Of a stretch of DNA of 64,000 nucleotides, positions 33,728 to 42,566 are shown one piece after another; the first letter of the stretch is position 1, and each line of letters starts with the position of its first letter. The notes beneath the pieces are model-generated. The model was not told the DNA's origin. It made no database searches and worked only from the letters and a program-made list of their open reading frames with translations. Both the position numbers and the translations under genes were made by a program. Location of the stretch: NCBI GenBank assembly GCA_964420975.1, contig CAYQVH010000015.1, positions 1 to 64,000 of the forward strand. Direction: 5' to 3'. This DNA comes from Accumulibacter sp964420975. Its GTDB lineage: Bacteria > Pseudomonadota > Gammaproteobacteria > Burkholderiales > Rhodocyclaceae.

Positions 33728-33755
33728 TTGACAAGCACAAAAAGACGCTTATAAT
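33728..33755 (+). promoter_or_regulatory. phaP: Consensus sigma-70 promoter for the first phasin gene
   Basis: TTGACA at 33728-33733 and TATAAT at 33750-33755 are both perfect and separated by 16 bases. Such strength fits the very high phasin levels of PHA-storing cells. The leader is about 100 bases. Confidence 0.8.
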
Positions 33756-33763
33756 GACGTTCG

Positions 33764-33778
33764 TGTTGCAGTGCAACA
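33764..33778 (+). promoter_or_regulatory. Palindrome just after the phasin promoter, PhaR-type operator candidate
   Basis: TGTTGC-AGT-GCAACA lies just past the -10, around the expected start of transcription, where a bound repressor would block the promoter. PhaR represses phasin genes in PHA-forming bacteria and its sites contain TGC/GCA pairs, so this is a plausible match; PhaR itself is not in the window. Confidence 0.45.
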
Positions 33779-33864
33779 AACGATCTGAACGCGGTGACGC
33801 CTAGGGGTCAGCGAGTTACCCATTGCACATAACTGTTCGACCACACTTCAATTTGAGGAGAATC

Positions 33865-34419
33865 ATGATGTTTACGACACCTGAACAATTTGCCGCTGCG
33901 AACAAGGCTTCCGTCGATGCGATGCTGACGCTTGCCAATACCGCCCTCGCCAGCGCCGAGCGCATCGCCGCCCTGAATCTGAATACGGCTCGCTCGATGC
34001 TCGAAGATGGCGTTGCCAACGCCAAGGCGATGTTGGGTGCCAAAGACGCTCAGGAGTTCTTCTCGGTTCAGGCGTCGCTCGCTCAGCCTAGCCTCGAAAA
34101 GGCGGTCGCCTATACGCGCAGCGTCTACGAGATCTCGGCGCAGTCGAAGGACGAGATCACCAAGTTGCTGGAAGCGCAGTTTGCCGATTTCCAGAAGCAG
34201 ACGCTTTCCCTGCTCGAGAGAGCGGCGAAAAACGCGCCGATCGGTTCCGAAGTTGCGCTGTCGGCTGTCAAGTCGGCGATCGCTTCGGCGACTTCCGCCT
34301 TCGACAACATGAACAAGGCCGCCAAACAGGTTGCCGATATCGCTGAGGCCAATGTTGCCGCGGCGACCAACGCGACCGTCAAAGCCGTCGGCGCGACCGC
34401 CGCCAACGTCAAGAAATAA
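33865..34419 (+). CDS. phaP: Phasin (PHA granule-associated protein)
   Basis: The 184-residue protein is helical with an Ala-rich C-terminus (TNATVKAVGATAANVKK) and carries the phasin_2-type pattern: FAAANKASVDAMLTLAN, then AQEFFSVQASLAQP and YEISAQSKDEITKLLEAQF. It coats polyhydroxyalkanoate granules and controls their number. GAGGAG precedes the ATG at 33865; a second ATG lies next to it. A strong promoter stands upstream, and a paralogue follows. Confidence 0.92.
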   Translation: MMFTTPEQFAAANKASVDAMLTLANTALASAERIAALNLNTARSMLEDGVANAKAMLGAKDAQEFFSVQASLAQPSLEKAVAYTRSVYEISAQSKDEITKLLEAQFADFQKQTLSLLERAAKNAPIGSEVALSAVKSAIASATSAFDNMNKAAKQVADIAEANVAAATNATVKAVGATAANVKK

Positions 34420-34475
34420 TCGTCAACGGATGATTTGTGACAGGCACGGCGCCGTTTGGTGAGTGCAAGCGGCAG

Positions 34476-34502
34476 GAGCCCCCCCGGCGAGGTCGGGGGC
34501 TC
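34476..34502 (+). terminator. GC-rich hairpin between the two phasin genes
   Basis: GAGCCCCC pairs with GGGGGCTC around an 11-base loop; only GGTTT follows, so termination is probably partial. It may set the ratio of the two phasins. Confidence 0.45.
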
Positions 34503-34561
34503 GGTTTCCCTTGCCGCTTCGCTCAGTCGGCGGATTCGCCAAACCTTTCAAGGAGATTTTC

Positions 34562-35107
34562 ATGAGCACTATCGATCTCGAGCAACTTGCTCAGAGCCAG
34601 AAGGCCAATGCACAGGTGATGATGACCTTGGTGCGTACGGCTTTTCACGGGCTGGAGCAACTGTCGGCGCTCAACCTGGCTGCCAGCCGCGAGCTGTTCA
34701 ACGCTGGAACCACCGGCGCGCAGCAGCTTCTCGGCGTGAAGGATCCACAGGATCTGAAGGAGGTGGCGACGTCACTGGCAAAGCCCAACGTTGACAAACT
34801 GTTGGAGTATTCGCGCAATCTCTATGAACTTGCCGCCAACATGCAGCGCGAGATCACTTCGGTGATGGAAGAGCAGTACGACACTCTCCGTCACAACGCG
34901 ACCGGATTGATCGAAAAGACCGGAGCGGCGCCGATCGCCGGGGACGTCTTTGGCGCGGCGATGAAGCAGATGGTTACCGTGTCGACGACGGCTTTCGAGA
35001 ACATTTCGCAGATGGCTAAACAGATGACCGACATCGTCGATACCAACGTCAAGGCCGCTACCAACGCCACTGCACAAGCTGCCGCGGCATTGACGCCGAA
35101 GAAATAG
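34562..35107 (+). CDS. Phasin, second copy
   Basis: This 181-residue paralogue has the same architecture: LAQSQKANAQVMMTLVRTAFHGLEQLSALNLAASRELF, then VATSLAKPNVDKLLEYSRNLYELAANMQREI and a C-terminal Ala/Thr tail ending LTPKK. AAGGAGA precedes the ATG at 34562. Tandem phasins with moderately diverged sequences point to a gene duplication and to a PHA-storing life style. A strong hairpin follows. Confidence 0.92.
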   Translation: MSTIDLEQLAQSQKANAQVMMTLVRTAFHGLEQLSALNLAASRELFNAGTTGAQQLLGVKDPQDLKEVATSLAKPNVDKLLEYSRNLYELAANMQREITSVMEEQYDTLRHNATGLIEKTGAAPIAGDVFGAAMKQMVTVSTTAFENISQMAKQMTDIVDTNVKAATNATAQAAAALTPKK

Positions 35108-35129
35108 CACTGGGCGTGGTACCCGCTGG

Positions 35130-35157
35130 AGCAACCCCGGCCGCGGCCGGGGTTGCT
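35130..35157 (+). terminator. Strong hairpin after the second phasin gene
   Basis: AGCAACCCCGGCC and GGCCGGGGTTGCT pair around a 2-base centre. The T-run is short (GCGTTT). It separates the phasin genes from the convergent gene at 35170. Confidence 0.65.
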
Positions 35158-35169
35158 GCGTTTACGCGG

Positions 35170-35928
35170 CTACGGTTGCTGCCGGCGGTAGCCGATGCCG
35201 CGCCGCTCAACCTCAGCCCGGATGATCGCCATCGCCTGTTCGACGAGTGCCGGATCGCCTTCAACACCCAGCTCAAGGTGTCGTCGTTGCCCATCCTCGC
35301 CGATTGACGGCAGGCTGAACAGGCGGAGCGCCGGAAAGTCACGTACGATCTGCTGCATCAGGTCGAGCAAAGCGCTCTCGTAGGCCTGGGCGCCGGTCAG
35401 CAGGAATGCTTCTTCGACGCGCAACGCGTGTCCGACCAAGTGTCCGTAGCAGTTGTCGAGCACCCATTCCGCCATCGGGTGGGCCATTTGCGGAAAGCCT
35501 GGCAAGAAGTGATGGTGGTGTGCCCGAAATCCCGGAATGCGATTGAACGGATTGGGGATGATCTCGACCCCGCGCGGGAAGGTTCCGAGCAGGAGGCGGA
35601 CATCGGTGGTCTCGGTGCCGAAACGGGTCCGGATCTCTCGTTCAGCGTCGGGATGCAGAACCAGGTCGACGCCGAGCGCGTCGGCGGCCGCCTGTCGTGT
35701 CTGGTCGTCAGGCGTGTTGCCGATGCCGCCAAAACAAAAGACCACGTCGCCAGCCGCCAGCGTACGCCGCAAGCTGGCGGTAATCCGCGCGCGCTCGTCG
35801 CCCAGGTACTCGACCCACGACAAGCGCCAGCCGCGAAGCGCCAGCAAGCTGGCAAGCTTCGCGAAGTGTCGGTCGACCCGCTTGCCGGAGACGATTTCGT
35901 CGCCGACGATTAAGGCTCCAAAAATCAT
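35170..35928 (-). CDS. CinA-like molybdopterin-binding-domain protein
   Basis: The 252-residue protein starts at ATG 35928. It has the MoCF-type motif of CinA N-termini: ALIVGDEIVSGKRVD, then VFCFGGIGNTPDDQTRQAAADALGV, and FPQMAHPMAEWVLDN. The CinA C-terminal amidase domain is absent, so it is like stand-alone proteins often called competence/damage-inducible or molybdenum cofactor binding proteins. Function is not established. It overlaps the EI24-type gene upstream on the same strand by 4 bases. Confidence 0.85.
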   Translation of the reverse strand: MIFGALIVGDEIVSGKRVDRHFAKLASLLALRGWRLSWVEYLGDERARITASLRRTLAAGDVVFCFGGIGNTPDDQTRQAAADALGVDLVLHPDAEREIRTRFGTETTDVRLLLGTFPRGVEIIPNPFNRIPGFRAHHHHFLPGFPQMAHPMAEWVLDNCYGHLVGHALRVEEAFLLTGAQAYESALLDLMQQIVRDFPALRLFSLPSIGEDGQRRHLELGVEGDPALVEQAMAIIRAEVERRGIGYRRQQP

Positions 35929-36680
35929 GCGTTCGTCTCCTGGGGGGTGGCCTGGATACCGACTTGCAGACCGTCCGACGGTTGCCGCAAGCGGCGCAGC
36001 GCGGCGAGGCCATAATACGTGTAGCAAAGCGCGGCGAAGGTTGGCATCAGCAATCCGAGCAGCGGCACATGCGCGAGCAAGGCGATGATCACGCCGAGAA
36101 TCAGCATCGGAAACGCGTGTTCCCGGCGCAAGCGGCGCCATTCCTCGTCACTCGCGTGCAGGGTCAGCGCGTCATAGGCGAAAGTTCGCCGTGTCAGCCA
36201 CGCCATCCAGAGGATGGGCAGCAGCAAGGCAAGCCCGGGGATCAACCACACGGGCAGCGTTAGCAGCCAGCCGGCGACGAACAGCACGACGGCCGAACAG
36301 CTGTTCAAGGCGGCCGCCAACAAACTGTCGCGACCGTCGCGCGCGAGGTCGGGATAGTCTTCTGCGGCGACGTGTTCGATGAGTTGAGGCATGACGACCA
36401 GTGCCGCAATCAACGTTGCGATGACGTAACTGACGGCGAGCACGAGCAACCAGCCGCCGACGGCCGCCAGCACCTTGGCCAGCCAGAGCGCTCCCCAGCC
36501 AACCATCCAGCTCAGTGGTGGCTGCTCGATGAAAGTGCCGATGAGGTAGTCGAGGGCGAACAACGCTAATCCGATGCCGACGACCAACGCGACCAGCGCT
36601 GGTCCGAGAATCAGCCTCCAGACGCGTCCGCGCGCGAACGCTTTGAGACTACGCAACAGCGCCCTGACTACCTCTTGCAT
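35925..36680 (-). CDS. EI24/CysZ-like membrane protein
   Basis: The 251-residue protein has about five to six hydrophobic segments (for example LGPALVALVVGIGLALFAL, WLLVLAVSYVIATLIAALVV, GLALLLPILWMAWL, FPMLILGVIIALLAHVPLLGLLMP) and the conserved stretch LIEHVAAEDYPDLARDG, which match EI24 domain proteins. CysZ relatives transport sulfate; there is no cysteine-biosynthesis gene nearby, so this role is unproven. It overlaps hrpA by 13 bases. Confidence 0.75.
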   Translation of the reverse strand: MQEVVRALLRSLKAFARGRVWRLILGPALVALVVGIGLALFALDYLIGTFIEQPPLSWMVGWGALWLAKVLAAVGGWLLVLAVSYVIATLIAALVVMPQLIEHVAAEDYPDLARDGRDSLLAAALNSCSAVVLFVAGWLLTLPVWLIPGLALLLPILWMAWLTRRTFAYDALTLHASDEEWRRLRREHAFPMLILGVIIALLAHVPLLGLLMPTFAALCYTYYGLAALRRLRQPSDGLQVGIQATPQETNA

Positions 36681-39600
36681 GGCCGATCCTGATCTCCGTC
36701 ATGGGCGTGCAAGCTGCCCCACATTTTCTCCAGTCGTTTTACCGACACCGGCACGGGGGTTCTCAGTTCCTGAGCAAAAAGTTGCACCCGCAGCTCTTCA
36801 AGCAGCCAGCGATACTGATCAAGATTCGGATGGTTGACCCTGCGGCGCGCGTGTACGGCGGCGCTGCGCTCATACTGACTCCACAATGGTGCAAACTCGA
36901 CGCGCAGGCGTGCATCACGGACGGCTCCAGCGGCACCCGTGACCCTCAGCTTGTCCAGGCGCAGCGAAGCCGCCTGCAGATAGCGCGGATAGTGCTGCAG
37001 CCGCTGCCACGGCGTATCGGTCAGGAACCGCCGGCCGAACAGGCGCTCAAGCTGAACGTCGATATCCTGAACGACCTCGGAAAAGGCTTTGCAGCCGTTC
37101 AACTTCTTCTGTAGTGCCTGCCAGTCGCTCAAAATTTGTCCAACCAGTCGGCAAATCTCTTGTCCGAGCAAGGACAGACGCGGCTTGGCCTCGCGACATC
37201 GCGCCTGGAATTCCGCTTCGCTGGTGGGCCAGGGGTCTTCGAGGCAGGCGCGAGCAAAGGTCAGTTCGAGCAGTTGCTGGCGCAGTTCCTCAAGGGTTCC
37301 CAGCGTTACAAACTGCAGTGCCATTGGTGTCAGACCCGGTAGGTTCTTCTCGAGCGACTTGGCTTGCTCGCGAAAATGTAACCGGAACAGCCGCAACAGG
37401 CCAGCCCGATGCGAACGATGCGCGTCTTCCGGCGAGTCGAAAGCGCGCAGGGAGACACTATTTCCGTCGTCGCTCAAACCCGGGTAGCCGACAACGCATT
37501 GACCGTTGGCGGCAGTCAGTTCCATTCGTTCCGGCAGTTCGCCGAAAGTCCAGTCGGTCATTCCGGCGCGCTCGTTAGGCCCGTCGTGCAGCGCGTGAAA
37601 TTCCTGCTTTGCCTCGCGTCCCCACGTTGCACGCAACTCGCTGAGGTGACGGCTCATCGCCAGCTGTCGCCCGTCGGCGTCGAGCAGGCGGAAGTTGAGT
37701 GACAGGTGGGCTGGCAAGGCATCGGCACGAAAGGTATCGGCTGTCACTTCCCAGCCACGGGCGTTCAAGCCGCGCGCCTGCACGGCGAAGCGGGCGAGTG
37801 CAGTCGCCAGAGGCTGGTCGCAGGGCGGTACATGGGCAATGAAGTCCGCGGCGAAGTCGGCGACCGGAACCAGTTTTGCCCTCACCTTTTGCGGCAAGGT
37901 CTTGATCAGCTGAACCACTTTTTCCTTGAGCAGCCCCGGCACCAGCCACTCGCAGCGCGCTGCCGAAATTTGGTTGAGCTTCGCCAGCGGCAGCGTCAGC
38001 GTAACGCCGTCGCGCGCGCTGCCCGGGTCGAAGCAATAGGCGAGATCGAACTCGTAGCCGCCAAGCGCCAGGCGATGCGGAAACGCGTCGCTGGTGACAC
38101 CGGCCGCTTCGTGGCGCATCAGCTCATTTCGCTGCAAGTACAAGACGTGTGGTTCCCTGCTTTCCGCGGCTCGTCGCCATTGGTCGAAGGCGGCCGCGCT
38201 GTAAACCTCGGCTGGCAAGCGTCGGTCGTAAAAGGCAAAGATCAGCTCTTCGTCCACCAGTACGTCGGGCCTGCGGGTCTTCTGTTCGAGCGCTTCAATT
38301 TCTTCCACCAGCGCCTGGTTGTGGGCGAGAAAGGTCCAGCGGCGAAGGGTGTCGGCGCTCACTTCGCCAGCGACCAGCGCCTGGCGGATGAAGATCTCCC
38401 GCGCGGCGTCCGGGTTGAGCGGGCCAAAGCTGACCCGTCGGCGGGGCTCGATCACCAATCCATAGAGCGTGACGCGCTCGAAAGCGATGGCTTGCATCGC
38501 CTTCAACTCCCAGTGTGGATCAAACCAGCTGCGTTTCAGTAGAGATCCGCCGACCTGTTCCAGCCACTCGGGTTCGATCCGCGCCACGCAGCGCGCGAAG
38601 AGCCGGGATGTTTCACTCAGTTCGGCGGCGACGATCCACTTCCCCGCTTTTCTCTGCAGTGGCGATCCGGGATGCACGAAGAACTTGATTCCGCGAGCGC
38701 CGAGGTAGTGTACGCCGTCGTCTGCCTTGCAGCCGATGTTCCCCAGCAGGCCGGCGAGCAGCGCACGGTGGATGGCGTCGTAGCTCGCGGGGACTTCATT
38801 CAGTCGCCAGCGGTGTTCGGCGGCGAAAGCTTCGAGCTGTCGGTAGAGGTCGTACCACTCGCGCATTCGCAGAGCCGACAAGAAGCGGCCGTGGCAGGCG
38901 TCGATCAACTGGCGTTGCGACGGGCGCAGTCCGACTTCGTGCGCGTACCACTGCCACAGATTGAGCCAGGAAAGGAACTCTGACCGTTCGTCGGCAAACT
39001 GCCGGTGTGCTGCGTCAGCGCTCCCCGCCTTGTCCTGCGGACGTTCGCGCGGATCCTGCACCGACAGCGCGGCGACAATCGCCAGCACTTCACGCAAGCA
39101 GCCTTCACGACGTGCCGCGAGAAGCATTCGCCCCAGCCGCGGATCGAGCGGCATTTTGGCCAGTTGCTGTCCGATCGGTGTCAGCGTGTGGTCCGCGGTC
39201 ACCGCGCCCAGCTCCAGCAGTAGCTGGTAGCCGTCGCTGATCGCTTTGCGCGGCGGCGCATCGAGAAACGGAAAGTCTTCCACCGCTCCGAGGCGGAGCG
39301 CCTGCATGCGCAAAATGACGCTCGCGAGCGAGGAACGCTGGATTTCAGGATCGGTGAACGCCGGTCGCAGCGCGAAGTCTTGCTCGGCATAAAGGCGGAC
39401 GCAGACGCCGGCGGCGACCCGGCCGCAGCGACCCGCCCGCTGATTGGCCGATGCCTGCGAAATCTTCTCGATTCGCAGTTGTTCGACCTTGTTCCGGTAC
39501 GAATAGCGCTTGATCCGCGCCAAGCCACTGTCGATCACGTAACGGATTCCCGGCACGGTGAGCGAGGTTTCGGCGACGTTGGTCGCCAATAGCAGTCGGC

Positions 39601-40666
39601 GCCCGAGGTGCGGTCGAAAAATCCGTTGTTGCTCGTCGAGTGACAGGCGAGCAAACAGCGGCAGGATCTCGGTATGAGGCAAGGCGTACCGGCGCAGCTC
39701 GGCGGCTGCTTCGCGGATTTCGCGTTCGCCGGGAAGGAAAACCAGGATGTCTCCTGTACCCAGCGCCGACAGCTCACCGCACGCCTCGGCAATTGCCTGA
39801 TAGAGGTCGCGCTCATCGTCGGGTGCGTCACCAGCGAGGTCGAGTAGCGGCCGGTAGCGGACTTCCACCGGGTGCAGCCGGCCCGAGACCTCGATCACCG
39901 GTGCGCCGTCGAAATGTCTCGCAAAGCGTTCGCTATCAATCGTCGCCGAGGTGATGATGAGTTTCAGGTCACGCCGTTTCGACAAGAGCTGCTTCAGATA
40001 GCCGAGCAGGAAATCGATGTTGAGGCTGCGTTCGTGCGCCTCGTCAATGATCAGCGTGTCGTAAGCTTCGAGCCGCGGGTCGCTTTGCGTTTCGGCAAGC
40101 AGGATGCCGTCGGTCATCACCTTCACCAGGGCGTCCGGCGACGAGCGATCGCTGAAGCGGACCTGGTACCCGACGAGGCTTCCTGGCGCACTCTTCAGCT
40201 CGTGCGCCAGACGGCTCGCGGTCGACCGCGCGGCTATCCGGCGTGGCAGCGTATGGCCCAGCAAGCCGCGCGTTCCGCGTCCGACTTCGAGGCAGATCTT
40301 GGGCAGCTGGGTCGTCTTTCCAGAACCGGTTTCGCCACAAACGATCAATACCTGTTGCTGAGCGATCAGGGTAGCGATCTCCTGTCGATGAAGGTTGATC
40401 GGCAGATCACCGGCGAACTCCAGTGTCGGCAGGCGGGCGCGGCGCGCCGCGACCGCGGACCGTGACGCAGCCGCCAGCGATGCGTATTCCTCGGCAAGCG
40501 CCGTGTGGCGAGTGCCCGTCGCGTGCCGCAGCGTCTGCCACAGGGCGTGCAAGCGGCGCTGATCGACCGCCAGGCAGTCGTCGTTGTCGATCGCCCGCGA
40601 CACCACGCGCGTGCTGGTGCGCGGCGACGGCAAAGGGGTGAGTCGAGGTGGTCTATCTTCGTTCAT
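36668..40666 (-). CDS. hrpA: ATP-dependent RNA helicase HrpA
   Basis: The protein is 1332 residues from ATG 40666, close to the family size (about 1300); an in-frame extension to 40984 does not look protein-like. DEAH-box motifs are present: Walker A VCGETGSGKTTQLP, DEAH in IIDEAHERSLN, SAT in IITSATIDSERF, and motif VI QRAGRCGR. The long C-terminal half (DUF3418 type) carries KVVQLIKTLPQKVRAKLVP. HrpA resolves stalled or collided ribosomes. Its end overlaps the EI24-type gene. Confidence 0.96.
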   Translation of the reverse strand: MNEDRPPRLTPLPSPRTSTRVVSRAIDNDDCLAVDQRRLHALWQTLRHATGTRHTALAEEYASLAAASRSAVAARRARLPTLEFAGDLPINLHRQEIATLIAQQQVLIVCGETGSGKTTQLPKICLEVGRGTRGLLGHTLPRRIAARSTASRLAHELKSAPGSLVGYQVRFSDRSSPDALVKVMTDGILLAETQSDPRLEAYDTLIIDEAHERSLNIDFLLGYLKQLLSKRRDLKLIITSATIDSERFARHFDGAPVIEVSGRLHPVEVRYRPLLDLAGDAPDDERDLYQAIAEACGELSALGTGDILVFLPGEREIREAAAELRRYALPHTEILPLFARLSLDEQQRIFRPHLGRRLLLATNVAETSLTVPGIRYVIDSGLARIKRYSYRNKVEQLRIEKISQASANQRAGRCGRVAAGVCVRLYAEQDFALRPAFTDPEIQRSSLASVILRMQALRLGAVEDFPFLDAPPRKAISDGYQLLLELGAVTADHTLTPIGQQLAKMPLDPRLGRMLLAARREGCLREVLAIVAALSVQDPRERPQDKAGSADAAHRQFADERSEFLSWLNLWQWYAHEVGLRPSQRQLIDACHGRFLSALRMREWYDLYRQLEAFAAEHRWRLNEVPASYDAIHRALLAGLLGNIGCKADDGVHYLGARGIKFFVHPGSPLQRKAGKWIVAAELSETSRLFARCVARIEPEWLEQVGGSLLKRSWFDPHWELKAMQAIAFERVTLYGLVIEPRRRVSFGPLNPDAAREIFIRQALVAGEVSADTLRRWTFLAHNQALVEEIEALEQKTRRPDVLVDEELIFAFYDRRLPAEVYSAAAFDQWRRAAESREPHVLYLQRNELMRHEAAGVTSDAFPHRLALGGYEFDLAYCFDPGSARDGVTLTLPLAKLNQISAARCEWLVPGLLKEKVVQLIKTLPQKVRAKLVPVADFAADFIAHVPPCDQPLATALARFAVQARGLNARGWEVTADTFRADALPAHLSLNFRLLDADGRQLAMSRHLSELRATWGREAKQEFHALHDGPNERAGMTDWTFGELPERMELTAANGQCVVGYPGLSDDGNSVSLRAFDSPEDAHRSHRAGLLRLFRLHFREQAKSLEKNLPGLTPMALQFVTLGTLEELRQQLLELTFARACLEDPWPTSEAEFQARCREAKPRLSLLGQEICRLVGQILSDWQALQKKLNGCKAFSEVVQDIDVQLERLFGRRFLTDTPWQRLQHYPRYLQAASLRLDKLRVTGAAGAVRDARLRVEFAPLWSQYERSAAVHARRRVNHPNLDQYRWLLEELRVQLFAQELRTPVPVSVKRLEKMWGSLHAHDGDQDRPCKR

Positions 40667-40940
40667 CGGGAACGATAAGTCAGCGTCCGCGCAAGTCTGC
40701 CGCCAGGTGTCCCGACCGGGGGGCGTGTCGGCGACCGCCAACGGCAAGCGATCCCGGGTCACGGCGCGCGATATAATGGACCTCTGAACGCCTGCTTTCG
40801 AGTCCGCGTTAGGTGAAAGCGATGCGTCGCCGGAGGTCTCGGTCGCAGCGGGGGTCGCCGTTGTTTGCCGGGGATCACGGGTGCGTCTGTTTGCCCAGGG
40901 CGCTATGATACTTGCCGCTAGGGCGCGATACAGGGCAAAA
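40667..40940. other. Intergenic region between hrpA and the cyclase gene
   Basis: Divergent genes flank 274 bases. A TATAAT in the plus direction lies at 40772-40777 and a TATGAT at 40904-40909, neither with a good -35, so promoter assignment is uncertain. Confidence 0.4.
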
Positions 40941-41813
40941 ATGGAACAGGCCGTTCTCTTCGCCGACATCACTGGCAGCACCAAGCTCTACGAGACGATC
41001 GGTGACAATGCCGCCAAACGTCTGGTCGATGGCTGCCTTGGCGTGCTCCGCACGGTGACCGCGGAATACGGCGGAAGGGTGGTGAAAACGATCGGCGATG
41101 AGTTGATGTGCGTGTTTCCCGACGTCGACGCAGTAACTAAAGCGGCGTGCGAAATGCAGTCGCGGATGAGCGACGAAGACTCGTTGGTTCAACACGGATT
41201 GTCGATCCGCATTGGCTTTCATGCCGGTCGCTTGATCGAGGAAAACGGCGACGTCTTCGGCGACGCGGTGAACACCGCGGCTCGGGTGACCGATCTGGCC
41301 AAGGCGGGACAGATCGTTACTACCGTGGCCGCGTCGCAGATGATGTCGATCGAGCTTCGTGACTCGACGCGAAACATGGGAAGCTTCAACATCAAGGGTA
41401 AAGCCGAGTCGATCGCGATTTGTGAAGTGCTCTGGCAGGTTGACAACCTGACCGTGATTACCGGCAGTCTGCCGAACGCCGACGCGTCGAAGATGGCGCT
41501 GCGTATTGACTACGCCAACGGCGTTGTCACCCTGCGCCCCGGTGAGGAAGCCGTCACCATCGGACGTGGTTCGGGATGCCGGATCAAGCTCCAGGTGCAT
41601 TGTGCGTCGCGTTCGCATGCACGTATCGAGTTCCGGCGTGACAAGTTCGTTCTCTCCGACAGCAGTACGAACGGGACCTTTGTCCAGGCCGACGGAGACG
41701 ACGAAGTCGTGCTCAACCGCGAGGACTTCATCCTCCTTGGCAGCGGCCGCATCAGTCTCGGTCGTAGCAACGTCGATGGCGAGCCCGATCTGCGCTGGAG
41801 CGTGAGCTACTGA
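40941..41813 (+). CDS. Class III adenylate/guanylate cyclase with FHA domain
   Basis: The 290-residue protein starts at ATG 40941. The cyclase catalytic domain (about 1-165) has both metal-binding Asp residues in context (LFADITGSTKLYE; VVKTIGDELMCVF) and NTAARVTDLAK with the Arg region. The C-terminal part (about 190-285) is a forkhead-associated domain: VTIGRGSGCRI, SRSHARIEF, DSSTNGTFV. FHA binds phosphothreonine, so activity or location may depend on a kinase. The cyclase-FHA pairing is known in proteobacteria; substrate ATP or GTP is unclear. Confidence 0.9.
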   Translation: MEQAVLFADITGSTKLYETIGDNAAKRLVDGCLGVLRTVTAEYGGRVVKTIGDELMCVFPDVDAVTKAACEMQSRMSDEDSLVQHGLSIRIGFHAGRLIEENGDVFGDAVNTAARVTDLAKAGQIVTTVAASQMMSIELRDSTRNMGSFNIKGKAESIAICEVLWQVDNLTVITGSLPNADASKMALRIDYANGVVTLRPGEEAVTIGRGSGCRIKLQVHCASRSHARIEFRRDKFVLSDSSTNGTFVQADGDDEVVLNREDFILLGSGRISLGRSNVDGEPDLRWSVSY

Positions 41814-41883
41814 CGCCGGAGAATGCTCCGACGATCGATGGCGAGCCGACGTCACGACCGGAGACGACCGACCTGGACTTTCA

Positions 41884-41904
41884 GGGAAATTGCCGGGAAA
41901 TTGC
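41884..41904 (+). repeat. Tandem 10-base repeat ahead of fliW
   Basis: GGGAAATTGC occurs at 41884 and again at 41895, about one helical turn apart and 65-85 bases before fliW. It could be a regulator site. No sigma-54 or FliA promoter was recognised here. Confidence 0.35.
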
Positions 41905-41968
41905 TGTTGTTCGACGATCGGCGTAAATTCATCGCGCCGCCGACCCCGATCGGTGTATGGAGGACGAC

Positions 41969-42397
41969 ATGAAAATTGATCTCGAACAGTTCGGTCTGAA
42001 AGACGTGCCGATCGATCCAGAAACCGTATTCGTTTTTGCCGAAGGCGTGGCGGGTTTTGAGCAGTGTAAGCGCTTCAAGCTCTTCCACGAAGAAGGCAAG
42101 CCAACGGTTTTCTGGTTGCAGTCGGTCGACGACGCGGCGGTGATGTTCCCCATCGTGCCGCCGGAGGCACTCGACGTGCAGTATGAAATCGAGCTTTCCG
42201 ATGCCGACTGTACGCTACTCGAACTTGACGAGGTGGACGCCGCGGCCGTGGTCGTCATCGTCTATCGCAACCCGGCCGAGGGCGGAAGGATCTCGGCCAA
42301 TACGCGATCACCGATCATACTCAATCTGCGCAACCGGCGCGCGATGCAGAAAATTCTGCACGATGTGCATCCGACCTTACTGTACCGAGGTCGTTAG
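41969..42397 (+). CDS. fliW: Flagellar assembly factor FliW
   Basis: The start is ATG 41969, after GGAGG, giving 142 residues. The fold is a small beta-barrel; family marks include GVAGFEQCKRFKLF, FPIVPPEALDVQYEIEL and SANTRSPIILNLRNRRAMQ. FliW binds flagellin and antagonises CsrA, linking filament export with translation. csrA usually lies next to it; none is visible in the following 170 bases. It opens the flagellar and chemotaxis region. Confidence 0.94.
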   Translation: MKIDLEQFGLKDVPIDPETVFVFAEGVAGFEQCKRFKLFHEEGKPTVFWLQSVDDAAVMFPIVPPEALDVQYEIELSDADCTLLELDEVDAAAVVVIVYRNPAEGGRISANTRSPIILNLRNRRAMQKILHDVHPTLLYRGR

Positions 42398-42496
42398 GTT
42401 CGTTTCCGCGTCGCCAGCAATCGCGTTCGGATAAACCCGGCAACGCTGCCGCTACGAATCAGCGGAGGAAGGCCGCTGCGTGATCCTTTTGGTGGC

Positions 42497-42523
42497 TAAA
42501 GACTGACGGATTTCGGCCGTAGT
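42497..42523 (+). promoter_or_regulatory. FliA (sigma-28) promoter for the chemoreceptor
   Basis: TAAAGACT, 11 bases, GCCGTAGT matches the FliA consensus TAAAGTTT-N11-GCCGATAA at the key TAAA and GCCG blocks. It ends 43 bases before the chemoreceptor start. Confidence 0.75.
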
Positions 42524-42566
42524 CATGTCCTATGATAATAAGAGAGAAATGGGGAGGTGCTAAGAA

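Noticed and set aside
40667..40984. 106-residue N-terminal extension of HrpA
   Set aside because: The extension overlaps the divergent intergenic region, is not protein-like, and family length is met from ATG 40666.
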